This document shows, piece after piece, positions 1 through 10,500 of a stretch of 64,000 nucleotides of DNA. Each line of letters starts with the position of its first letter. Positions within the stretch are counted from its first letter, which is position 1. The DNA lies in the NCBI RefSeq assembly GCF_016097555.1, contig NC_054704.1, positions 2,094,961 through 2,158,960 on the forward strand, in the 5' to 3' direction. The notes beneath the pieces are model-generated. The model did not search any database. It had not been told where the DNA came from and saw nothing but the letters and a program-made list of their open reading frames with translations. The position numbers and the translations under genes are program-made. The stretch is from Gigantopelta aegis (lineage: Eukaryota > Mollusca > Gastropoda > Neomphalida > Peltospiridae).

Positions 1-7
1 CCTACGG

Positions 8-1260
8 GTGGTAAGCGGTTCGATCGATCTGAAAGACGCATACCTCCATGTCCCGGTGCACAAGGCGTTTTGGAAGTTTCTGCGCTTCCTGTTCAACGGG
101 AAAGCGTACAAGTTTTGTGTGCTCCCGTTCGGTTTGGCGACGAGTCCCCATGCGGTGGTAGGTCATGTTCATTCATTAGGGGTTCGAATGCATACCTATC
201 TAGACGATTGGTTGATCCCAGCTTCGTCGCAACAGGAGTGTCAGACCAATGTCGGGTTGGTTTTGGACACGATCCTCCAATTGGGTTTTATTCCCAATTG
301 GGTGAAATCGGAGTTAATGCCGGCTCAGATTTTCACATATCTCGGAGTGGTCTTCGATCTTGTGGTAGCGTCGGTTCGTCCCACCGATGCGCGTTTCCAC
401 CTCGAATCTCTGGCCTCATTGATCGTGCGGTTCAGACGATTCAAACGACCACTCCAGTGGCATTTGTCCCCACGGTGGGACGGTCACAATTGGGACACGA
501 TAGTGCCTCTGGGTCCATGGTTCACTCATCCGATACAGGAGTGCCTGTTGGACAAGTGCATGGCCCTATTGGTTCCGTTGCACCCCCCTGCTCCAGATCT
601 GATCCTTTTCACGGATGCGTCGCTGCACGGGTATGGGGTGCATCTGTTGGATCAACACATTTCAGGGGTATGGAATCTCTCCGAGAGGAAGCTTCATATC
701 AACTGTTTGGAGATGGAGGCAGTGCATCGTGCTTGTCTTCATTTCCAGTGTGTTCTTCGACACCGTTGAATTCTGTTGAGATGCGACAATACGTCGGTAG
801 TGGCATATCTCAATCGTTGGGGTGGAACCAAATTGGAGACTTTGGGTTGAAAAGCTCTTGCGATTTTGGAATTCTGCGACCAACTAGGGACGACTCTGTG
901 GGCGAAACACATTCCTTCATCGGTGAATGTGTTAGCCGATGCCCTCAGTCGACATACCCCTGTTAGACGGAGTGGATGTTGAACAAAGGGGTGGTCGCAG
1001 CAGTTCTTCGGGTGTGGGGCAGTCCACAGGTGGACATGTTTGCCACACGGTTGAACAACCAATTGCCGGTGTTCGTGTCCCCGGTACCGGACACATTGGC
1101 GTTGGAGTACGACACGTTGAGTATGGATTGGGCGGGACTGGATTTTTATGCCTTCCCTCCTCCTGTCTTACTCGGCAAGGTGTTGACCAAAGTGGTCCAG
1201 GAACCTTGTCACGTGACGTTGATAGCTCCTCTGTGGGTGGCGCAGCCCTGGTTTCCATAG
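8..1260 (+). pseudogene. DIRS reverse transcriptase / RNase H remnant
   Basis: The frame from position 8 reads SIDLKDAYLHVPVH and FCVLPFGLATSP (RT fingers/palm) and YLDDWLI (the catalytic DD box). It then reads LILFTDASLHGYG and INCLEMEAVH, typical of the RNase H domain. Compared with family members I recall, about ten residues seem to be missing just after FGLATSP. A stop ends this frame at 767-769. The RNase H C-terminus (CDNTSVVAYLNRWGG, then NVLADALSRHTPV) continues in a shifted frame and is broken again before 976. From 976 a third frame gives WGSPQVDMFATRLNNQLP and MDWAGLDFYAFPPP, a block that follows RNase H in DIRS polyproteins. At least two frame changes and one internal stop make it a pseudogene. 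Confidence 0.85.
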
Positions 1261-1372
1261 CTCCTGTCACTGTTAGTGGCAGTCCCGTTCCGGTTACCAG
1301 TGTTGTCCGATCTACTCAGCCAGCGACTGAGTCAGACGGTGTGGCATCCGAAGCCGGAGGTCTTCCGGCTTC

Positions 1373-2486
1373 ATGCGTGGAGGTTATCAGGGCTTCCTTG
1401 CGACGCAGAGGTTTTTCGATAAGAATTGCGCAGCTCGTCTCTTCAGCAAAGCGCAGATCTACCGAGTCGGTTTATCAGTGTCACTGGCGTATGTGGGTTC
1501 GTTGGGGCGAATGCACGGGATTTCAATCCCTTATCGCCTACTGTCAACGATTTAGCGGAGTACTTTCTGGTGTTGGTCCAAGACATTCACGACAGTGAAA
1601 AGTCAGAGCTGCGATTTTCACTACTCTTAAACAGTGTGGATGTCGTGACTTTTCTATGAACTTGGTGTTGCATGATTTACTTAAATCATTGCAATCCACG
1701 GTTGAACGACCTTCCATTATTCCGAAATGGAATGTCTTTCTTGTGTTACATGCTCTTAAGGGTGCGCCTTATGAGCCGTTGAGGTTTGCTAGTCTTCGTG
1801 CCTTGACGTGGAAGACTCTGTTTCTGGTTTCACTGGCAGCTTCTCGTCAGATCAGTGAGATGCATGCTTTTTTGCATGACTTGGTTGATTACAATTCGGA
1901 CGGGTCTGTCACTTTACGTACCGACCCTATCTTTGTTGCTAAAAACCAGTCTCCGGGGGAAGAGTTTCCACCTACTGTCATTCACAGTTTATCTCGTACA
2001 CTGTCATCTGACAACTCGGATATACTTCTTTGCCCGGTGAGAGCATTGAAGTATTATTTGTAGCGTACGAAAAACCGGCGGCAGGGTAAAAAGAGATTGT
2101 TTATTTCTTATACCATTAGGCCGGGTGATGTCACAAAAAATGCTTTGTCTCGATGGATAGCAGCTACCATCAAGTTAGCATATGAGATGGCGGGTGATCA
2201 TGTGTTACGGAATTTCTCTGTTAAACCACATGAGATCCGAGCCATTTCTGCTTCCCTGAATTTTCATGACTCTTTAGATATAAAGGTCATGAATGCAGGG
2301 GTTTGGAAAGGACGGCACACTTTTGACCGTTTCTATTTCCGGGATATGGCGGTTGGTACTGACGGTACGCGTATGATCCAGACAGTCATTGCAGCTCAAC
2401 ACGTCATGTCTGTGCGCAGGGCAACGGAAAGGGGTCGACCTCTTTTCCGTCCGACTGCCATCAATTCACGCTTCGGACATGTTTAA
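1373..2486 (+). pseudogene. DIRS tyrosine recombinase remnant
   Basis: The N-terminal core-binding part is read around 1340-1600 (ASLRRRGFS, SVYQCHWRMWVRWGE) and shifts frame near 1530. The catalytic part runs in one frame from 1656 to 2486, broken by a TAG at 2061-2063. The H-x-x-R motif is visible as PHEIR and the region of the nucleophilic tyrosine as RHTFDRFYFRD. The first catalytic arginine, expected three residues before the Glu of the xSE motif, reads Gln (codon 1848-1850, cag) in SRQISEMHA. The stop, the frameshift and this substitution indicate a dead copy. Confidence 0.8.
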
Positions 2487-2782
2487 CACTCCACCCTTTT
2501 CTGAGGGATGGGTTTTTGTTTTTCATAGTGTTGTCTACCGTTTCCTCTCCCTGGGGAGATGTTTTCCCTCCCTTTCATGGGGATGAGTTTTTCTTTTGGA
2601 AAGCCCCTTTTTATTCCCAAAAGTTTTGTTTTTGACTCCTTGTTACCGTATGTCGTGGTTCGTCCTATCTCCATGTCATTACTTCAAAGGAGCTTTTTGG
2701 GTACGGGTAAGTCCTCTATTTTCTTACCTCCTCCCATTAATGTTGAATTCACGTGCTCTAACGGTGTCATTGCACATCCGTT

Positions 2783-3112
2783 ATAGCATATTTGTTGTGC
2801 TAGCACAGTAAGTTGAATAAGACTATTAGAAAATTTGTTTCTAATTTTCATTATTATTCATACTTACCTAGTGCTAGCACAACAAACTATACCTCCCACC
2901 CACCCCTATGAGGCTTTCCCTCGGTGGATTTGGGTGGACTTTGAACCGAGAATGAAGTTACAGGTAGCCCGTGCAAGGATAGCATTGCGCATATCCGGAA
3001 GGGAGAGAATTCTGCAGTGTGTAGGTATGACTCAGGTTGAATAGCATATTTGCTGTGCTAGCACTAGGTAAGTATGAATAATAATGAAAATTAGAAACAA
3101 ATTTTCTAATAG
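2783..3112. repeat. DIRS-like terminal repeats: one partial and two full copies in mixed orientation
   Basis: Positions 2823-2881 and 3054-3112 are perfect inverted copies (59 bp). A third, shorter copy at 2783-2820 is in direct orientation with 3041-3080 and inverted to about 2845-2890. Each contains the 10-bp palindrome gtgctagcac (2797-2806, 2871-2880, 3055-3064). The spacer 2891-3040 shows nothing recognisable. Confidence 0.75.
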
Positions 3113-4329
3113 TGGATGGAGTCACCTGTGTTTATTATGTTTTAGAAAGTAGGTACAGAGATAGTGGATGGAGTCATGGATGAAGTCACCTGTGTTTATT
3201 TTGTTTTAGAAAGTAGGTACAGAGATAGTGGGTGGAGTCATTTATGTTTATTATGTTTTAGAACGTAGGTACAGAGATAGTGGACAGAATCACCAATCTA
3301 ATTAAAATTAGCTCCACTATTACATGTGGATCTAACACCAGCCAGTTGGAGCTCATGTCCACCAATCAAAACCTTACTTGCAGAATCCTGCCAGTGATTT
3401 AAAACTAACAACACTGCGTAGTCCCCAATGTCCAGGTAACATTTCGTCTGTAAATAATAATTTAAATATTGACCAATCACACTTCGCCTTTTATAACGTT
3501 ATTTGGGAGCATACAAATTCTAAAAATATCAGGCGAGTCTGTTTTAGTGGCCGCAGTACAGCGAACCATACCAATACGTACGGGTGGATTATCAATCTTC
3601 AATTTTACATTAAAAATTATTTATTTATTTATAAAAAAAAACCCAACTGAATCAGTCTTCAGTTTTACATTACAAATTATTTATTTTATAAAATAAAACA
3701 TGTTTTAAGGCATTCGTAATTCACACGAAACATGTCGTATACCCTCAGGATAATTCAGAATGTTTTCAAATTATTTTTAAATCACTGGCAGGATTCTGCA
3801 AGTAAGGTTTTGATTGGTGGACATGAGCTCCAACTGGCTGGTGTTAGATCCACATGTAATAGTGGAGCTAATTTTAATTAGATTGCAGAATCACTTATGT
3901 TTATTATGTTTAGAAAGTAGGTACAGAGATAGTGGGCGGAGTCACCTATGTTTATTATGTTTTAGAAAGTTGGTACAGAGATAGTGGGCGGAGTCACCTG
4001 TGTTTATTATGTTTTAGAAAGTAGGTACAGAGATAGTGGATGGAGTCACCTGTGTTGATTATGTTTTAGAAAGTAGGTACGGAGATAGTGGATGGAGTCA
4101 CCTGTGTTTATTATGTTTTAGAAAGTAGGCACGGAGATAGTGGGTGGAGTCACCTATGTGTATTATGTTTTAGAAAGTAGGCACGGAGATAATGGGTGGA
4201 GTCACCTGTGTTTATTATGTTTTAGAAAGTAGGCACGGAGATAATGGGTGGAGTCACCTGTGTTTATTATGTTTTAGAAAGTAGGCATGGAGATAGTGGG
4301 TGGAGTGACCTGTGTTTATTATGTTTTAG
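3113..4329 (+). repeat. 52-bp minisatellite containing the 3' splice site of exon A
   Basis: About 12 copies of a 52-bp unit (tttattatgttttagaaagt ... gagatagtgg(a/g)tggagtcacc), split by the MITE at 3294-3885. The last copy runs into exon A of the cysteine peptidase: gttttag followed by aaagtaggcatggagatagtgg is shared between array units and the exon edge. Every unit thus repeats the acceptor-like gttttag. Confidence 0.85.
3294..3885. mobile_element. Mutator-like MITE, 592 bp, 111-bp inverted repeats
   Basis: The terminal inverted repeats 3294-3404 and 3775-3885 match base for base over 111 bp, beginning caatctaattaaaattagct. The element is flanked by an exact 9-bp direct repeat, cagaatcac, at 3285-3293 and 3886-3894. 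Removing element plus one duplication restores an ordinary 52-bp minisatellite unit. Long inverted repeats and a 9-bp duplication are typical of Mutator-like elements. The 370-bp interior is AT-rich, holds an internal direct duplication (3597-3640 with 3658-3692) and has no transposase. Confidence 0.85.
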
Positions 4330-4573
4330 AAAGTAGGCATGGAGATAGTGGGCGGGGTAAAGTGTGAGAAGTGGCAGCTGATTGACATGGAGTGGAAGAA
4401 GAGCAGCACGTACACGATGTGGGTGGAGGTGGGGACGAGGAAACCGGTGCGATACATGATGATGGGCTACGACTCGCTGCTTGGCTCACACTTCGACAAG
4501 TACATCCTCGACTACAGCAGCAACTTCATCTCCAACAAACCCATCCCCGAGCAGCAGTTTGCAGTACCCGAGA
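4330..4573 (+). CDS. Cysteine peptidase exon A (N-terminal extension)
   Basis: The frame reads [28 protein letters not shown] and [14 protein letters not shown], the conserved end of the N-terminal domain that precedes the I29 propeptide in this protease group. The donor is GAGA|gtaaga at 4574 (phase 1), which joins exon B as [13 protein letters not shown]. The start is less sure: gttttag at 4323-4329 gives a phase-0 start and has the better pyrimidine tract; an AG at 4347-4348 is an alternative. Confidence 0.85.
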
Positions 4574-7500
4574 GTAAGAACACACTTTACTCGCTGTTGT
4601 ACCAGGGTGGGAGGTAGCTCAGTGGTAGAGAAAACACTTTACTCGCTGTTTTACCAGGGTGGGAGGTAGCTCAGTGGTAGGGTGGGAGGTAGCTCAGTGG
4701 TAGGGTGGGAGGTAGCTCAGTGGTAGAGAACACACTTTACTCGCTGTTTTACCAGGGTGGGAGGTAGCTCAGTGGTAGAGAACACACTTTACTCGCTGTT
4801 GTACCAGGGTGGGAGGTAGCTCAGTGGTAGAGAACAAACTTTACTCGCTGTTTTACCAGGGTGGGAGGTAGCTCAGTGGTAGAGAACACACTTTACTCGC
4901 TGTTGTACCAGGGAGGGGTAGCTCACTGGTAGAGAACACACTTTACTCGCTGTTTTACCAGGGTGGGGGGGTAGCTCAGTGGTAGAGAACACACTTTACT
5001 CGCTGTTTTACCAGGGTGGGAGGTAGCTCGGTGGTAGAGAACACACTTTACTCGCTGTTTTATCAGGGTGGGAGGTAGCTCAGTGGTAGAGTGGGAGGTA
5101 GCTCAGTGGTAGAGAACACACTTTACTCGCTGTTGTACCAGGGAGGGGTAGCTCACTGGTAGAGAACACACTTTACTCGCTGTTTTACCAGGGTGGGGGG
5201 GTAGCTCAGTGGTAGAGAACACACTTTACTCGCTGTTTTACCAGGGTGGGAGGTAGCTCGGTGGTAGAGAACACACTTTACTCGCTGTTTTATCAGGGTG
5301 GGAGGTAGCTCAGTGGTAGAGAACACACTTTACTCGCTGTTTTACCAGGGTGGGAGGTAGCTCAGTGGTAGAGAACACACTTTACTCGCTGTTTTACCAG
5401 GGTGGGAGGTAGCTCAGTGGTAGAGTGGGAGGTAGCTCAGTGGTAGAGGACACACTTTACTTGCTGTTTTACCAGGGTGGGGGGTAGTTCAGTGGTAGAG
5501 TGGGAGGTAGCTCAGTGGTAGAGTGGGAGGTAGCTCAGTGGTAGAGTACACACTTTACTTGCTGTTTTACCAGGGTGGGGGGTAGTTCAGTGGTAGAGTG
5601 GGAGGTAGCTCAGTGGTAGAGTGGGAGGTAGCTCAGTGGTAGGGTGGGAGGTAGCTCAGTGGTAGAGAACACACTTTACTCGCTGTTTTACCAGGGTGGG
5701 AGGTAGCTCAGTGGTAGAGAACACACTTTACTCGCTGTTGTACCAGGGTGGGAGGTAGCTCAGTGGTAGAGAACAAACTTTACTCGCTGTTTTACCAGGG
5801 TGGGAGGTAGCTCAGTGGTAGAGAACACACTTTACTCGCTGTTGTACCAGGGAGGGGTAGCTCACTGGTAGAGAACACACTTTACTCGCTGTTTTACCAG
5901 GGTGGGGGGGTAGCTCAGTGGTAGAGAACACACTTTACTCGCTGTTTTACCAGGGTGGGAGGTAGCTCGGTGGTAGAGAACACACTTTACTCGCTGTTTT
6001 ATCAGGGTGGGAGGTAGCTCAGTGGTAGAGAACACACTTTACTCGCTGTTTTACCAGGGTGGGAGGTAGCTCAGTGGTAGAGAACACACTTTACTCGCTG
6101 TTTTACCAGGGTGGGAGGTAGCTCAGTGGTAGAGTGGGAGGTAGCTCAGTGGTAGAGGACACACTTTACTTGCTGTTTTACCAGGGTGGGGGGTAGTTCA
6201 GTGGTAGAGTGGGAGGTAGCTCAGTGGTAGAGTGGGAGGTAGCTCAGTGGTAGAGTACACACTTTACTTGCTGTTTTACCAGGGTGGGGGGTAGTTCAGT
6301 GGTAGAGTGGGAGGTAGCTCAGTGGTAGAGTGGGAGGTAGCTCAGTGGTAGAGAACACACTTTACTCGCTGTTTTACCAGGGTGGGAGGTAGCTCAGTGG
6401 TAGAGAACACACTTTACTCGCTGTTTTACCAGGGTGGGAGGTAGCTCAGTGGTAGAGAACACACTTTACTCACTGTTTTACCAGGGTGTGAGGTAGCTCA
6501 GTGGATTCTGAAAGTGAAGACAGTGATTCGAATCCTATAACAGATCAACACACACTGTCATTCTGGTACAGACTATCTTCTCACTGACTCTGTTCTCTGA
6601 CTCAATGGGTCTGTTCTCTGACTCAATGGGTCTGTTCTCTGACTCAATGGGTCTGTTCTCTGACTCAATGGGTCTGTTCTCTGACTCAATGGGTGTGTTC
6701 TCTGACTCAATGGGTGTGTTCTCTGACTCAATGAGTGTTCTCTGACTCAATGGGTCTGTTCTCTGACTCAATGGGTCTGTTCTCTGACTCAATAGGTGTG
6801 TTCTCTGACTCAATGAGTCTGTTCTCTGACTCACTCTTCTCATCACCTTTCAGTGTGATCTCAGTGACCTCCCCAGGTTCTGTTCTCTCTGTATACTGCA
6901 CACATCTCCGCTATCCTCATATTGGCCTGCTAAGACAGCTAGCCTATTCTTCATCTTAGTCTTAATCAGTGCTCATAATTTGTTGCGTCAGAGCTAAAAG
7001 GTCATAAGTGGCAGATACGACCTAAAACATCTTTTTTGCATATTTGGAATTGCCATTCCCGATTACATATTGTCACAAAAAATCGTAGCTGTGTCCCTAA
7101 TAGCATTGCTTATACATAAGGATTTAAATGGCCGTAAGTGAATCACAGATACCAATTTGCACGAATATAGACGTAACTGACATATACGACTTTCCTCCGA
7201 TTTGCTTGCTGTCCATTATGTAAACACGACTGGTCGTATGTGGTAGATACACCCTTTTTAAAGACAGTTCATTATATAATTATGTCTGATATAGGTCGTA
7301 TGTACCAAATACGACCCATATGCATTCTTTGTTATCGGTTTGTGATAGAAATTACAAATGTGAAGTACAATAGAGCATACATTATGTCAATATTTGTATG
7401 TGCTTGAATCCTAAAAATAATATGACTTTTGTCGCTGTGAGATCCCGGTCTAATATGGATTTTTTGTTTGATACTGCATGCAACGAACCATTTGACAACA

Positions 7501-10500
7501 GACAAGAATCGTGTCTATATATATAAATAGGAATTGCAGTAACATTAATGTTTGTATGGTTTGCTATTTTATGTGCACCATAATTATAATAATAGACATG
7601 TTTTGGTGAATTTTCTTGAGGTTTTTTAATCGAAGCAAAGTTTCCAACATGTAATTTGTATTTGTAGGTACAATTTTAATTCATAATAATGTTGTATGTG
7701 GCATATACGACCAATGTGCAAGCATAATTACACTGATTTTGGATGTATTTAATTGTATGTTACGGTGATCAAGTTCCGTCTTTCAGCTGTCTTTGAAGAT
7801 CTACAGGATTGCCCTACATGTAGGCATTATGGATTAACAATATGTCACATACAAATGCAATTGTAAGTTATCCAGGGCAAAGTCCAGTAATAGAAGACAG
7901 TGTAATCAGACGTTAAGATTAAAAGGTGAATAAAGTGAATGTGACCTCAACATAAACGATAGCAAGATCTATGAACTTTTTGTCAACTTTTACAGTTAAG
8001 GAATATTTGCAACAGAATGTTGAACGTGAACATGACACAACACACACACACACACACATACACCAAAACATTAGCACAACATAGCATGCACAACAGAAGC
8101 TGAACATGACATAGCTCACACAACAGGACCTGAACATGACATAGCTCACACAACAGGACCTGAACATGACATAGCTCACACAACAGGACCTGAACATGAC
8201 ATAGCTCATGCAACAGGACCTGAACATGATATATAGCATACACAGCAGAACTTGGCACATCAGTGACAACAAGACCTGAACATAACATAGCAAAAAGCTG
8301 AACATGAGAAAATAATCACCATAGAAAATAGCACTTGTGATAGTTTATTTGTTTGTTTTGTTTAACAACACCACTAGAGCACATTGATTAATTAATCATC
8401 GGCTATTGGATGTCAAACATTTGGTAATTATGACTCGTAGTCATCAGAGGAATCCCGCTACATTTTTCCTAATGCAGAAAGGTATCTTTTATTTGCACTT
8501 CCCCACAGACAGGACAGCACATACCACGGCCCTTATCCAGTCACTTGCAACAGAACCTGAACATAACATAGCACTCACAACAGAACCTGAACATAATAGA
8601 GAACTCACAACAAAAGCTGAACATGACGTGGCACACACAAGAGAACTTGAACATGACATATCTCTCACAACAGACCCAGAAAATAATTTAGCACACACAA
8701 CAGAAACCTCAGGATTGATCACTTAACACTCAATAAAACACGGAGAGAACACTGCACATAACATAGTCTGGAGATATCACCGAACACACATCATACATAA
8801 TCTGGAGAGATCTCTGAACACAGTAGAACCTGAAGAGATCACTGAACACGATAGAACCTGGAGAGATCACTGAACACACAACAGAACCTAGAAATATCAC
8901 TGGACTCGCAACAGAACCTGGAGAGATCACTGAACACACAACAGAACCTGAAGAGATAACTGAACACACATCATAACCTGGAGAGATCACTGGAGGCACA
9001 ACAGAACCTGGAAAAATCACTGGACACTCAACAGAACCTGGAGAGATCACTAAACACACAATAGAACCTGGAGAGAACACTGGACACACAATAGAACCTG
9101 GAGAGATCACTGAACACACACAATAGAACCTGGAGAGATCACTGGACACACAACAGAACCTGGAGAGATCACTGCAATATAACTTGGAGAGATCACCAGA
9201 CGCACAACGGTACCTGGAGAGATCACTGAACACACAATATAACCTGGAGAGACCACTGGACACATAACAGAACCCAGAGAGATCACCAAATACACAACAT
9301 AACCTGAAAGATCACTGGACACACAACAGAACCTGGACAGATCACTGAACACACAATAGAACCTGGAGGGTGTATACTACCAAATCAAATCCCATAGACG
9401 ACAATAGTAACATATGTAGCTAAAACTCCTACCTGCAGCATATCAACCGTATCAATGCCACAGATATAAATACTACCACCCCTCACACTTAAAGTGAATC
9501 AGAAAACATTGGGGGTCAAGCTGCTCGTTTCTGAGATAATGGGTAGCGTCTATGACTACCCTAGTTCCGCACAAAATGTGAGTACTTTTTTTTACAGGTA
9601 CCCCATACATGTTTCAAGCACAAGGCTAATTGACACATTGGTACTAGATGAAATAAAATTGCATATTTTTTTAACCCAGATGAAACTATTATTTTTTACA
9701 ACCAACACTCACATTTATAACCAATCACAGGACTTGTGGTGTTCACTTCTCTATCAAAAGTTCGGTGCACCTCGAACTTTGACCCAGCCGGAAGTTATTT
9801 GGTTTAGTACTACCTGGAGAGATCACTGGACACACAACAGAACCTGGAGAGATCACTGAACACGCACTATAACCTGGAGAGATCACTGGACACACAACAG
9901 AACCCAGAGAGGTCACCAAATACACAACAAAACTAGGAGTGTGCACTGAACACACAACAGAACCCAGACCAACGCACAGCAGAAGCTGTAGTGGTTAGTT
10001 AACTCAATATAACCTGGAGATAATCCTGCATACTCAACAGGTGGACATGGTATAGTGTTTACTACTTCTGGATTTGATATTCAGTACACACCCTCGTTGG
10101 AAATGTAAACCCTATATCCTTCGAATGAGCTTCACTTGAACCCAGTGTATCCCAAACCAATAAGCTGCTAAACACAGTTTCTTCATTAAAGGATACCAGC
10201 TTCAGTTTGCTTAACTATTCTGGTTTGTCTGTTGCACTAGCTGATAAACCAGGTATTCTTGAAACTAGTACTTCAAGTTCAAGTTCTTTATTTGCTTTGA
10301 GTTTTACAACTCATCAGCTGGATACATAATATAAATAATACAACATAGTTATACAAAATACACACGTGCAAAACAATGGTGGGTGTGGTTTATATATAAT
10401 CATGGACAAATGAAGTGATGTAAGTTATATTTATTACATTAACTATTATCCTGCATTAACCGATCTCTAATTGTAATCGCTTGTACTACACCCTGAGGCA

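Larger units (their letters stand above)
1..3112 (+). mobile_element. DIRS-type (tyrosine recombinase) retrotransposon, 3' part, decayed
   Basis: The order reverse transcriptase, RNase H, conserved Leu-Asn-Asn region, tyrosine recombinase is that of DIRS-order retrotransposons, which integrate through a recombinase instead of an integrase and lack LTRs. The left end is cut by the window edge. Frameshifts and stop codons break the reading frames, so the copy is inactive. The downstream 2783-3112 segment holds three copies of a terminal-type repeat in mixed orientation, which fits the split inverted terminal repeats plus internal complementary region of DIRS elements. The right border is placed at 3112, where the inverted arm ends and a 52-bp minisatellite begins; this border is inferred. 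Confidence 0.8.

Noticed and set aside
4574..6490. tRNA gene cluster
   Set aside because: Only the D-arm/A-box part is repeated. No anticodon or T-arm in the units, so no tRNA can fold.
8038..8305. Cys/Val-rich minus-strand open frame
   Set aside because: Caused by the 30-bp repeat; no other support.
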